From: Planctomycetota bacterium
GTDB lineage: Bacteria; Planctomycetota; Phycisphaerae; UBA1845; PWPN01
Assembly (NCBI GenBank): GCA_020346805.1
Contig: CP070790.1
Span: 2,966,495 to 2,987,491, forward strand
DNA length: 20,997 nucleotides
Direction: 5' to 3'
Shown: positions 1 through 7,694 of the stretch, piece by piece
Layout of the letters: each line of letters opens with the position of its first letter
How positions within the stretch are numbered: the first letter of the stretch is position 1
Program-made: the position numbers and the translations under genes
Notes under the pieces: model-generated
What the model was told of the DNA's origin: nothing
The model's database searches: none
Seen by the model: the letters and a program-made list of their open reading frames with translations, nothing else

Positions 1-779
1 TCCAGGGCTTCAAGAGTGCGACCGATAGCATCGTCCATACAGGTGGTCATGGCCGCATAGATACTTCGTTTCTTGTTCTCAATGTGTTTATAGCGATCGA
101 TGTATTGCTGAGGAGCCTGCAGCGGGGTATGTACGGCGTTAAAAGGCACGTATAGAAACAATGGTTGTGCGGGATCGTGTTTTGTAATTAGTTTGACCGC
201 CTCGGCGGCCAGTAGATTGGTAGTATATCCTTCTTCGCGTACCGGTTGACCATTGCGGTGCCAATCGAGGCCTCCCATTCTTGAATGGTTGTAATAATCG
301 ATGGCGCCCAGGTAGTGGCCGTAATGATAATCGAAACCTCGCTGTAGCGGCAGATATTCCGGTTTGTATTCGCCGAGATGCCATTTGACTAGGATTATTG
401 TTCGATAACCGACATTTTTCAAAGCCTGAGAAAGGGTGCGTTCTTCCAGCGGCAGGCCGAATTGGGCAGATGGCCAGACTACCCCAACTTGTAATCCCTG
501 GCGAATAGGATATCGCCCGGTCATTAAACTGGAACGCGTGGGGGAACAGACCGGTTGAACGTAAAATTGTTCTAATCGCACACCGGCCTTGGCTATCTTA
601 TCGATATGAGGTGTTTGAATCTGGCCGCCATGATAACTTACATCCTTAAAACCCAAATCGTCGGCAAGAAATATCAGAATATGCGGGCGAGGTGCCGGTT
701 TTTCTGTGTCGGCCCAAAGGGTCTGGGCGGTAAGCAACGCCGGCACGAAGAGGCTGAACAAGAGTTTGGTTGCGGTCAT
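1..779 (-). CDS. Secreted type I sulfatase, arylsulfatase B-like (C-terminus outside window)
   Basis: Hydrolyses sulfate esters, probably on sulfated glycans, outside the cytoplasm. Residues 1-23 form a signal peptide (hydrophobic core, LWA before the likely cut). Visible sulfatase hallmarks are the metal-binding ADD near residues 39-41, the CSPTRSSLMTGRYP signature with the formylglycine-forming Cys at 78, KWHLG at 132-136, and HTPLQAP with His 217. Segments around residues 66-100, 145-165 and 205-250 follow the arylsulfatase B pattern closely, so this subgroup is favoured; the substrate is unknown. The residue before KWHLG is Val instead of the usual Gly. The ATG at 779 is preceded by GGGAG eight bases upstream. 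The gene lies 120 bp downstream of the foldase-like gene on the same strand and may be co-transcribed with it. Only 259 residues are in the window, about half of a normal sulfatase. Confidence 0.93.
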   Translation of the reverse strand, partial: MTATKLLFSLFVPALLTAQTLWADTEKPAPRPHILIFLADDLGFKDVSYHGGQIQTPHIDKIAKAGVRLEQFYVQPVCSPTRSSLMTGRYPIRQGLQVGVVWPSAQFGLPLEERTLSQALKNVGYRTIILVKWHLGEYKPEYLPLQRGFDYHYGHYLGAIDYYNHSRMGGLDWHRNGQPVREEGYTTNLLAAEAVKLITKHDPAQPLFLYVPFNAVHTPLQAPQQYIDRYKHIENKKRSIYAAMTTCMDDAIGRTLEAL

Positions 780-813
780 GGTTATTTCTCCCTTAATCAA
801 TTAGATAGTACCG

Positions 814-859
814 ATTGCCCGTTGTTTATCTTTGCATATGCCAAGAAATGATGGGCAAT
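814..859 (-). other. Inverted repeat in the foldase-sulfatase spacer
   Basis: ATTGCCC (814-820) and GGGCAAT (853-859) are perfect 7-bp arms around a 33-nt loop, inside the 120-bp spacer between two minus-strand genes. It has no T-run, so a terminator is not favoured. It could be a weak hairpin or an operator upstream of the sulfatase. Confidence 0.25.
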
Positions 860-899
860 GTTGATACTTTTAGCGGATGTTGATGCGGAATCCTCCTAA

Positions 900-2885
900 T
901 TATGCCTCCTCGCTCGCCTCTGCTGCAGCTTCATCCTCTTTGGGTTGCTGGGGGGATTGGGGTGGGGGAGGATCTTTCCATTCAACACGGGCGCGAATTT
1001 GCTCGGGGCTGAACCAACTCTTCAGAAGTTCCATTTGTCGCTGCAAACGAATATGGTCTGTCGCTGTTGAACGGTTCTTGTCGTATTCTTCCTGTGTGGG
1101 CGGTATCTTTTCCAGCCACTGTACCACTATCCACTGTTGTCTTTGTTGCAGCTGGTGGACCAGAAAATGTGCCGGTTGGGTTGTGGTTGCTGTTTTGTCG
1201 TCGGCCAATGCAAAGCATTTCTTGATGAATTCGGCATCACCTCCAATGGTGGGCACGTACCCGTCCATCAGTTGCGGTCCTCTGCCCCAATTAGTTATTC
1301 TTTTTCGGGCAAATGGCGCTATCTCTCTGAAGGGACGCTCGCCCAGTTTTTCTTTCAACTGGGGATGGTTCTCCAGCGCCTCTTTCAAGCCCATGGTACC
1401 GGCTTTTTCGGAGAATTCTTTTGCCTGCTTACCGGCTTGTTCATATGCTCTTTTGAAACGGAGGTCTTTTATGATCTTCTCGCGAACAGTTTGATATGAA
1501 GAAGGTGGTTGTTTGGGCCGGGCGGCGACGGTTCGTATCAGGTAGGCGTTACCATCATAATCGACGGCCGGCTCGGCGCATGTCTCATATAAATTGTGAT
1601 AAAAACGTGCGCGGCCGGGGTCATCCTTGGGATTGGCCTCCAGACCGGCGACCATAAAGGCCACTTCCTGGAACGGAAGTTGCTGCCGGGTTCCTGGTAG
1701 AAACATCGCCCTACCCAATCCGGGGATCATACTGATTTCTTTGGCGTCGGAGAGTTTTGTACGTGAGTATTCCAGAACACCGCTGTATTTTTCTTCCATG
1801 CGTGCGATAAGTTTGGGGTAAATGTCTTCTGCCGTCTCGCTCTCAGGAGGTTGTTTGTAGTTGTATGGCTGTGTTGTGGGACTATCGGCCCAGGGGCGGT
1901 TGAGTTGGATAATCAATTCGCGGGCAATCCGCAGCGCTTCAGCCTTGGCTTTGTTTTCTGTGAGTTTTGTGATTACATCGGGCAATGCTTCGGTGGCCGT
2001 GGTATAAGGCTGAGGGGCCTCGGGTTTGGGCTGGGTGGCAGGCGAGGTAGCCGGCTGGGTTGTTGGTTTCATAAATTCTGTCTGATGATCCTTCCAATAT
2101 TCACGCGCCTCATCGTCGGAAATCTGTTGCCGATCTTTCAAGGTGTTGACTTTGACTTTTATGTAATCAATCTGGACCGCTTCCGGTAATTGATATCCAA
2201 ATTCGAGTGTTTCGCCCGGTTGACTTGCCGTTGTTTTATATTCTTCGAAATGTTCTTTTATCTCGTCTTCGGTTGGCTGATAAGAATCATCGATAAATTG
2301 TTGCGACTGAAAAGATACTACATTTATGCGTATTTTCTCAAAAGCATCGCGAATAAAATTGAGTATGTCGGCTTCGCTGACTTTAATGGCCCCGGCCGAT
2401 AATGCCGCCATGTTGTTGATACATAAAAACGATTCAATTATTTGATCGATCCGGCGAAAGGATATTTTTTTATTATTGCGAACCGATTCGAGAAGTCCGG
2501 GGTAAATCCGGGATAACTGGAATTTGATATTTTCGACAGCCTCGGGCGATACATAGATACCGCTTTCTATAGTTGCCTGACGAAGCATATACCATTCATT
2601 GTAGTCCAGGGGATTTTCTCTCAAATCAATGTTTCCGGTTAGCAATAACCAGGGTTTTTTCCAAGGTAAGGTTAGTGACTCAAGTATTAGGGTTTCATTT
2701 GAAAACGGTCTCATATCTCCCAAAGTGACCGGTTTGCCGAACATCTCTCCTCGCACTTCATCAGAGCGTGTCTGATCGGCCCTTAGCATGTTGGTTAATG
2801 CGCTACCCCCGAGCCAAACCACCAACAGCAATGCCATAAAAATAGCAAGTAAATGTTTCGTGTATTTGCGGAAGAACTTCATCAT
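900..2885 (-). CDS. Membrane-anchored periplasmic PpiD/SurA-like folding factor
   Basis: A 661-residue protein with a short basic N-terminus, one transmembrane helix at about residues 11-33 and a long extracytoplasmic part. This matches the PpiD/SurA plan: helical chaperone-like N-domain (about 110-225, including a 'EDEIKEHFEEYK' segment like the family's pre-rotamase helix), then a possible degenerate parvulin region (about 380-470) and a helical C-terminal part. I cannot see a convincing set of parvulin active-site residues, so isomerase activity is uncertain and a purely chaperone role is possible. Linkers rich in Thr, Gln and Pro (TTQP repeated near 275-300, 330-340 and around 565) interrupt the fold. 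The C-terminus is acidic and alanine-rich. Two ATGs sit in tandem at 2885 and 2882; AGGA lies 11 bases before the first. The sulfatase gene follows 120 bp downstream. Confidence 0.72.
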   Translation of the reverse strand: MMKFFRKYTKHLLAIFMALLLVVWLGGSALTNMLRADQTRSDEVRGEMFGKPVTLGDMRPFSNETLILESLTLPWKKPWLLLTGNIDLRENPLDYNEWYMLRQATIESGIYVSPEAVENIKFQLSRIYPGLLESVRNNKKISFRRIDQIIESFLCINNMAALSAGAIKVSEADILNFIRDAFEKIRINVVSFQSQQFIDDSYQPTEDEIKEHFEEYKTTASQPGETLEFGYQLPEAVQIDYIKVKVNTLKDRQQISDDEAREYWKDHQTEFMKPTTQPATSPATQPKPEAPQPYTTATEALPDVITKLTENKAKAEALRIARELIIQLNRPWADSPTTQPYNYKQPPESETAEDIYPKLIARMEEKYSGVLEYSRTKLSDAKEISMIPGLGRAMFLPGTRQQLPFQEVAFMVAGLEANPKDDPGRARFYHNLYETCAEPAVDYDGNAYLIRTVAARPKQPPSSYQTVREKIIKDLRFKRAYEQAGKQAKEFSEKAGTMGLKEALENHPQLKEKLGERPFREIAPFARKRITNWGRGPQLMDGYVPTIGGDAEFIKKCFALADDKTATTTQPAHFLVHQLQQRQQWIVVQWLEKIPPTQEEYDKNRSTATDHIRLQRQMELLKSWFSPEQIRARVEWKDPPPPQSPQQPKEDEAAAEASEEA

Positions 2886-3052
2886 GGCTTCAATTATCCT
2901 ATTTGGAATTATTTATATTATCTGATTTATACGCAAAGATCCTCAAGAATAGCGGTATGATCGACAAAAGCAAGGCCTTGAACTGCAGGAACACCATCAT
3001 GCCGATTTGGAGTTATCAAAGGTGGGTATTATATGACTTAATTTGGTTTTAT
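2886..3052. other. Divergent intergenic region between the foldase gene and topA
   Basis: About 290 bp separate the divergent foldase gene and topA. The part nearer topA holds the likely topA promoter and leader. The part nearer the foldase is AT-rich with TATAAA- and TAATAT-like stretches on the minus strand (around 2910-2930), but none pairs with a well-spaced -35, so no promoter is called for the foldase. Apart from the small hydrophobic frame, I see no gene here. Confidence 0.4.
2899..3000 (-). CDS. Possible 33-residue hydrophobic small ORF upstream of the foldase gene
   Basis: An ATG-ATG at 3000/2997 opens a 33-codon frame ending in TAG at 2899-2901. The TAG shares bases with the AGGA ribosome site of the following foldase gene. 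The predicted peptide is hydrophobic in the middle (LLLSIIPLFLRIF) with a few lysines, which would suit a membrane micropeptide or a leader peptide. I see no ribosome binding site ahead of it, and its composition could arise by chance, so this is a weak call. Confidence 0.18.
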   Translation of the reverse strand: MMVFLQFKALLLSIIPLFLRIFAYKSDNINNSK

Positions 3053-3081
3053 TTGACATAGCCTGTAGGTATGGGTAATAA
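3053..3081 (+). promoter_or_regulatory. Likely sigma-70-type promoter of topA
   Basis: A perfect TTGACA (3053-3058) is followed after 17 bp by TAATAA (3076-3081), a fair -10 box. Transcription would start near 3088, giving a leader of about 85 nt to the chosen topA start. The -10 is embedded in a small dyad, GGGT-AATA-ACCC. Confidence 0.5.
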
Positions 3082-3096
3082 CCCGCTCCAGCTTGT

Positions 3097-3127
3097 GGGG
3101 GTGTCAGCCGATACTTAATCAACCCCC
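3097..3127 (+). other. Hairpin in the predicted topA leader
   Basis: GGGGGT (3097-3102) and ACCCCC (3122-3127) can pair as a 6-bp GC-rich stem around 19 nt. It lies just downstream of the predicted transcription start and seven bases before the first in-frame ATG at 3134. It may shape translation of topA, but the effect is unknown. Confidence 0.3.
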
Positions 3128-3172
3128 GAACCAATGAGATCAACCTATAGACAGTGTTTGAGATTGCACCTA

Positions 3173-6100
3173 ATGGCCAAAAGCAAACAGAGCAAAAAGG
3201 CAAAGACCTCAAAACGACCCAATTCAGATGCAGCATCATCTGGTAAGGGAAAGAGGCCTGCGAGACGGAAAACCGCCAACGGTCGATCACTGGTTATAGT
3301 TGAGTCGCCCGCCAAGGCCAAGACCATAAACAAATACCTCGGTAAAGATTATGTTGTTAAGGCCTCGATGGGGCATGTTCGCGATTTGCCGTCGCGGGGT
3401 TTGGCGGTTGATATCGAGAATAATTTTTCACCGACCTATCGGATTGTCCCCGGTCGGAAAAAGGTTATTACCGAGCTGCAGAAATTTGCCGACAACGCGG
3501 AGGCGGTTTATCTGGCCACCGACCTTGATCGAGAGGGAGAGGCCATTGCCTGGCATTTGGTTGAGTCATTGGGTTTGGACGAATCCAAGATAAGGCGGGT
3601 TGTTTTCAACGAGATCACCCAAAGTGCGATTCGGGATTCTTTTGCCGATCCCCACCGGATTGATATGGACAAGGTCAACGCCCAGCAGGCGAGGCGAATT
3701 CTCGATCGTATTGTGGGGTATGAACTCAGTCCCTTGTTATGGAAGAAGATTGCCAAGGGCTTGTCTGCCGGCCGCGTACAGTCGGTGACAGTTCGCATGG
3801 TGGTGGAACGGGAAAAGGAGATCCGGGCATTTGTTCCCAGTGAGTATTGGACAATTGTCGGCTATTTCGCACTTGCACCGGACGAGGCCGAACGGCTCGG
3901 ACCTGAATGGGAGTCATTCTTGAGTGAAGGAGGTGATCCGGATACCGGCCGGACACAGAGGGAGATAACCGAATGGTTGTCGGCGAATCGTGCCATCCGG
4001 GCATCGTTGGTGGCCATTGATAGCAAGCCCTTTAAGCCGACGGGGAGTTGTAGTGAGAATGCCGAGGGGGCGTCGATCTTTAACGGCGCAGTCAAGCAAG
4101 CCCGCCAGGTGGCGGAGGCTCTGGGCTTTGTTGTTGAAGATCAGGAGGAGAAGACCTGGCAGGAATATGCAGATAAGGGCCTGCACACTATCGATCTGAT
4201 CGGGTCGATCGATCGCAGACGATTGCCCGAGTTTACGGTGGCAGACATCCAGACCAAACGAACCAAGAGCAATCCCAACGCCCCGTTTACCACCGCTACT
4301 TTGCAGCAGACGGCCAGTTCTCAGTTGAAACTTTCCACCTCTCGCACCATGAGGCTGGCCCAGCAGCTTTACGAAGGTGTCGAGCTGGCCGGCGAGGACG
4401 GACCCGTCGGTCTGATTACCTATATGCGTACCGATTCGACCAATTTAAGCGCCGATTCGGTGAAGACGGCCCGCGGTTGGATCAAGGATAATTGTGGCGA
4501 TCTTTATCTGCCCGAAAGACCGAATGTATATGCGTCGAAGAAACGGGCCCAGGAGGCCCACGAGGCAATTCGTCCCACAGAAGTTACCCGCACGCCTGAA
4601 TCGTTGAAGAAACAATTGAGCAGCGATTTATATAGGCTATACACTCTGATCTGGCGTCGGTTTGTGGCCTGCCAGATGACGCCGGCCCAGTGGGATTCGA
4701 CATCGGTAATAATTAAAGCGGATACTGCCATCGGCGAGGCGGAATTCAAGGCTACGGGCCGGACGCTGGTCTTCGACGGCTATTATAAGATTATGGGAGT
4801 TCCCAAATCGAGCAGCGAACAGATACTGCCGGAGATGACCTTAAAGCAGAACCTGTCCCCCTTCGATATTGAGCCGGAACAGCAGTTCACCAGCCCGCCG
4901 CCCAGGTATACCGAAGCCTCCTTAGTCAAGAGCCTTGAGGCGGAGGGCATCGGCCGGCCCAGCACCTATGCAGCGATTATTCAGACCATCCAGGATCGCG
5001 GATATGTCGAACAAACCGATCGGCGACTGTTCGCTACCGATAAAGGCGCAATTGTTACCGAAAAGCTGATGGATCACTTCCCCAAGGTTATGGACATCAA
5101 GTTCACCTCCTTCATGGAGGATGAGCTGGACAAGATCGAAGAGGCCCATCTGGACTGGGTTAAGGTCCTGCATGAGTTTTATGATCCCTTCCATGAGGCC
5201 CTAGTTGTGGCCCACGACCAGATGGAGCAGGCCCGGGCCGAACCCAGTGAGTATAAATGTGAACTCTGCGGTGGCGAGATGGTCTATCGCTGGGCCAAGA
5301 CGGGGCGTTTCCTTTCCTGCACCAACTATCCGGAGTGCAAAGGGGCCCTTAACGTCAATCGTGACGGTAAGCCTATCGGTCGGCAAAAGATCGATATCCC
5401 GTGCGATCTTTGCGGCGGTGATATGGTTCTTCGACAATCACGGCATGGGCCGTTCCTCGGCTGCAGTAAATATCCCAAATGCACCAATACCATCACCTGC
5501 GATGAAAGCGGCGAGCCGCTCAAATTAGTAAGCGAAAAGGAACTCGAGGAGCCCTGTCCGGCCTGTGGAGAGGGGGTATTGCAGGTAAGGCGCCGCGGGG
5601 TACGGGCCTTTTTGGGCTGCAGCAAATATCCCGAATGTAAGAACACCAAGTCGCTGCCCAAGGATGTTCGTCTGGAAAGGAAGATCACCCCGGTTCAGGA
5701 AGCGGGAGTGGATTGCGAACGCTGCGGCAAGCCCATGATTATCAGGAGCGGACGTCGCGGTAAATTCATCGCCTGCAGCGGTTTTCCCCGCTGCCGAAAT
5801 ACCAAGCCCATCGAACAAATCGAGGAACTTAAGAGCAAGGCAACTGCCGGTGAGCCTGCCGCTGTTGCGGATAAAGGCAAAAAACGCCGGTCGGCCAGGA
5901 AAAACGCCGACAAGGCGAAAGCGGCCCGAAAGACTGCCAGTAAAGCCGCCAAGGCCGGGAAAGGCCCCGATGGACTGGGCCCGCCGCCGCCCGGATTTGC
6001 CTGGACCCGTACGGGCAAGCCGGTTGTGGAGAATTGGCCGGAGGGTGTGCTTTATTGCCCCGAATGTGGGGGCGAAATGGCGCTCCGGGCCGGGCGTTTC

Positions 6101-6361
6101 GGACCGTTCTATAGTTGCGGCAATTTCCCCAAGTGCAAGTTTGTTGCCAATCTGCGGGGTAAGGCCAAGAAGCGGGCCGATATCGAGATGCCCCCGCCGG
6201 AAAAGGCCAAACCTATCCCCACCGATATCGACTGTGAAGAATGCGGCCAACAGATGGTTATACGTGAAGGACCATCCGGGAAGTTCCTCGGCTGCAGTAC
6301 TTTTCCCACCTGCAAATCGACCAAACCCCTGCCCGCCGAGCTGGCCAACGCCAAAGCGTAG
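3173..6361 (+). CDS. topA: DNA topoisomerase I (type IA) with six C-terminal zinc fingers
   Basis: Relaxes negatively supercoiled DNA by transient single-strand cleavage. After a basic N-terminal tail (1-38) comes the TOPRIM domain, with LVIVESPAKAKT (Glu44) and ATDLDREGE (Asp117, Asp119). The catalytic tyrosine is Tyr417 in LITYMRTDS. From about residue 696 to 1050 there are six tetracysteine fingers (CxxCG...C-x-x-[YF]P-x-C); fingers four and five are separated by a Lys/Ala-rich basic linker. At 1062 residues it is longer than E. coli TopA (865) because of the tail, an insertion before the active-site region (about 240-330) and extra fingers. The start at 3173 (MAKSKQ...) is chosen because it gives a typical basic N-terminus. 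An in-frame ATG at 3134 would add 13 residues; neither has a strong ribosome site. It is monocistronic and convergent with the aldolase gene. Confidence 0.97.
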   Translation: MAKSKQSKKAKTSKRPNSDAASSGKGKRPARRKTANGRSLVIVESPAKAKTINKYLGKDYVVKASMGHVRDLPSRGLAVDIENNFSPTYRIVPGRKKVITELQKFADNAEAVYLATDLDREGEAIAWHLVESLGLDESKIRRVVFNEITQSAIRDSFADPHRIDMDKVNAQQARRILDRIVGYELSPLLWKKIAKGLSAGRVQSVTVRMVVEREKEIRAFVPSEYWTIVGYFALAPDEAERLGPEWESFLSEGGDPDTGRTQREITEWLSANRAIRASLVAIDSKPFKPTGSCSENAEGASIFNGAVKQARQVAEALGFVVEDQEEKTWQEYADKGLHTIDLIGSIDRRRLPEFTVADIQTKRTKSNPNAPFTTATLQQTASSQLKLSTSRTMRLAQQLYEGVELAGEDGPVGLITYMRTDSTNLSADSVKTARGWIKDNCGDLYLPERPNVYASKKRAQEAHEAIRPTEVTRTPESLKKQLSSDLYRLYTLIWRRFVACQMTPAQWDSTSVIIKADTAIGEAEFKATGRTLVFDGYYKIMGVPKSSSEQILPEMTLKQNLSPFDIEPEQQFTSPPPRYTEASLVKSLEAEGIGRPSTYAAIIQTIQDRGYVEQTDRRLFATDKGAIVTEKLMDHFPKVMDIKFTSFMEDELDKIEEAHLDWVKVLHEFYDPFHEALVVAHDQMEQARAEPSEYKCELCGGEMVYRWAKTGRFLSCTNYPECKGALNVNRDGKPIGRQKIDIPCDLCGGDMVLRQSRHGPFLGCSKYPKCTNTITCDESGEPLKLVSEKELEEPCPACGEGVLQVRRRGVRAFLGCSKYPECKNTKSLPKDVRLERKITPVQEAGVDCERCGKPMIIRSGRRGKFIACSGFPRCRNTKPIEQIEELKSKATAGEPAAVADKGKKRRSARKNADKAKAARKTASKAAKAGKGPDGLGPPPPGFAWTRTGKPVVENWPEGVLYCPECGGEMALRAGRFGPFYSCGNFPKCKFVANLRGKAKKRADIEMPPPEKAKPIPTDIDCEECGQQMVIREGPSGKFLGCSTFPTCKSTKPLPAELANAKA

Positions 6362-6418
6362 GCATGGTCAAAAATCTGCCGTAAATGCCTGTTATTACTA
6401 ACTCGATTAGGAATCTGG

Positions 6419-6438
6419 ATTCCCGCTTTTGCGGGAAT
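6419..6438. repeat. Palindrome of the ATTCCC-N8-GGGAAT type; possible terminator or dispersed repeat
   Basis: ATTCCCGC and GCGGGAAT form a perfect 8-bp stem with a TTTT loop, 58 bp after the topA stop. The pattern ATTCCC-N8-GGGAAT equals the consensus of neisserial dRS3 repeats, and similar 'attcccgc..gcgggaatgac' elements are scattered in many bacterial genomes. With no following T-run it is not a textbook terminator, though it could stop or stabilise topA mRNA. Confidence 0.6.
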
Positions 6439-6467
6439 GACGGGGTGTTTGTGTCGGGTAATGACAG

Positions 6468-6549
6468 GGGGGACGGGGAATTAGAGAGTCCGTCCCCCAG
6501 CCTCGCCGCTGGGAGGATCGGACACCCAACCGACCTACGTGATGTTGGG
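6468..6549. repeat. Cluster of three further palindromes between convergent genes
   Basis: Three dyads follow in sequence: GGGGGACGG (6468-6476) with CCGTCCCCC (6490-6498); CCCAGC (6496-6501) with GCTGGG (6508-6513), which overlaps the first and so competes with it; and CCCAAC (6525-6530) with GTTGGG (6544-6549). They lie between the ends of topA and the aldolase gene, where a bidirectional terminator or a REP-like element is expected. Confidence 0.5.
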
Positions 6550-6577
6550 CGAGCGTTGATGTAGTGTTTTTGGTTGA

Positions 6578-7546
6578 CTATTCGTCTTCGACACACTGGT
6601 CGTAGAAGGCTACAAAGTTGTCCTTGTTTTCTCCGTCGCGGAGCTTTATGGCGGCCCGGGGGTGCTGATTTAACTGGCCGGTGATGTTGTAGGGAATCAG
6701 CGGGCCCCATTCGATTTTGTTGCGGAGTTCCACGAAGTAGTCCTGTAGTAACTGAAAGACGGGGCGGATCCGGAACTTGGGATTTCGCAGGAACCCGATG
6801 AGCAGTTCCGTGGGGCAGTTTCCGGCCCCTCGGCCGAGCCCGGCCATGGAGGAGTCGGCACGGTTGGCCCCATGGATGATGGCTTCGATGGTATTGGCGA
6901 AGGCCAGTTGCTGATTGTTGTGGGCGTGGATTCCGACTTCTTTGCCGGTACCCTCGACGGCCTTGAGGTACTTCTTGACCAGGATCTCGATCTGTTCGGT
7001 ATAGAGGGCCCCGAAGCTATCGACGACCACAATAGTACTCGCCGGCGTCTCAGCCAGGACCTCCAGGGCCTGATCGATCTCGGCTTCCTGAAGAACGGAG
7101 ACAGCCATCAGATTACAGGTGACTTCATAGCCCTTATCGTAGGCATCTTTGATCATGTCCACGGCTACCGGGATCTGATGCACATAAGTAGCCACGCGGA
7201 TGACGTCGAGGACACTCTGCTCCTTGGGCAGGATGTCCTGGTGGTAATCGGATTTTTCGGCGTCGGCCATGGCGGTGAGTTTCAGGTTGGTATCGTTGTC
7301 GCCGACGCTGCGGCGGAGGTTGTCCTCATCGCAGTGTTTCCAGTAGCCGAACTTGTCGGGGGCGAAAAGCTTTTTCGAGGCCTTATAGCCCATTTCCATG
7401 TAGTCGAAACCGGCCTCCACACAGGTGTCGTATACGGCCTTGACCAGGCCGTCCTCGAACATGTGGTCGTTTACCAGCCCGCCGTCGCGGATGGTGCAAT
7501 CGAGTACTTTCAGTTCCGGCCGATAGGTAATCCACGGTGCTTTCAC
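6578..7546 (-). CDS. DRE-TIM metallolyase-family aldolase-like protein, function unknown
   Basis: A 322-residue enzyme of the HMG-CoA lyase / 4-hydroxy-2-oxovalerate aldolase superfamily. Signature elements are DCTIRDGG at 16-23 (catalytic Arg20, metal Asp21 by analogy), the metal-binding HAH at 207-209 followed by NNQQ, and GLGRGAGN at 236-243 near the active-site mouth. Family members make or break carbon-carbon bonds next to a carboxyl or CoA group. The true 4-hydroxy-2-oxovalerate aldolase works with an acylating aldehyde dehydrogenase; no such partner is nearby, so that role is doubtful. To my recollection, some homologues carry a mistaken 'H-NS' label. The GTG start at 7546 is supported by AGGAG seven bases upstream. 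A promoter-like pair lies upstream, so it is probably transcribed alone. The physiological substrate cannot be read from the sequence. Confidence 0.85.
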   Translation of the reverse strand: MKAPWITYRPELKVLDCTIRDGGLVNDHMFEDGLVKAVYDTCVEAGFDYMEMGYKASKKLFAPDKFGYWKHCDEDNLRRSVGDNDTNLKLTAMADAEKSDYHQDILPKEQSVLDVIRVATYVHQIPVAVDMIKDAYDKGYEVTCNLMAVSVLQEAEIDQALEVLAETPASTIVVVDSFGALYTEQIEILVKKYLKAVEGTGKEVGIHAHNNQQLAFANTIEAIIHGANRADSSMAGLGRGAGNCPTELLIGFLRNPKFRIRPVFQLLQDYFVELRNKIEWGPLIPYNITGQLNQHPRAAIKLRDGENKDNFVAFYDQCVEDE

Positions 7547-7592
7547 GTTTATTCTCCTAAATGCTGTAATTTAAGCTATTAGCGAATTTAAT

Positions 7593-7621
7593 ATTCTTTG
7601 GTTTTTTGCCGTCGCTGTCAA
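7593..7621 (-). promoter_or_regulatory. Likely promoter of the DRE-TIM aldolase gene
   Basis: On the minus strand TTGACA (7621-7616) is followed by 17 bp and AAGAAT (7598-7593), four of six matches to TATAAT. The start point would fall near 7586, about 40 nt before the GTG start. Confidence 0.5.
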
Positions 7622-7694
7622 CCTTTGCCTGTTGGATATTCAAAAATCACAGGTTTGGGTTGTATGTATTCGGTGTTTTATATGGCCGGCACAC

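Noticed and set aside
892..897. A strong Shine-Dalgarno sequence (AGGAGG, minus strand) just after the foldase stop
   Set aside because: No ATG, GTG or TTG lies at a suitable distance; the frame after it closes within a few codons, so no gene can be proposed.
877..1494. A 205-codon open frame on the plus strand
   Set aside because: Antisense to the foldase-like gene; Ser/Cys-rich composition typical of a shadow frame.
1850..2080. Repeated TTQP-like segments in the foldase gene as a possible DNA repeat
   Set aside because: They are short protein linker repeats with varied codons, not a DNA-level repeat or CRISPR-like array.
5525..6250. A 241-codon open frame on the minus strand
   Set aside because: Antisense to the zinc-finger part of topA; the product has no domain features and is explained by the codon bias of the sense gene.
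5258..6330. Six repeated Cys-rich units as a possible internal gene duplication of a mobile kind
   Set aside because: Multiple zinc fingers are normal for type IA topoisomerases; spacing and sequence fit that family.
6872..7582. A 236-codon open frame on the plus strand
   Set aside because: It lies almost wholly antisense to the clearly recognisable DRE-TIM aldolase, and its repetitive Val/Asp/Gly-rich product shows no family pattern.
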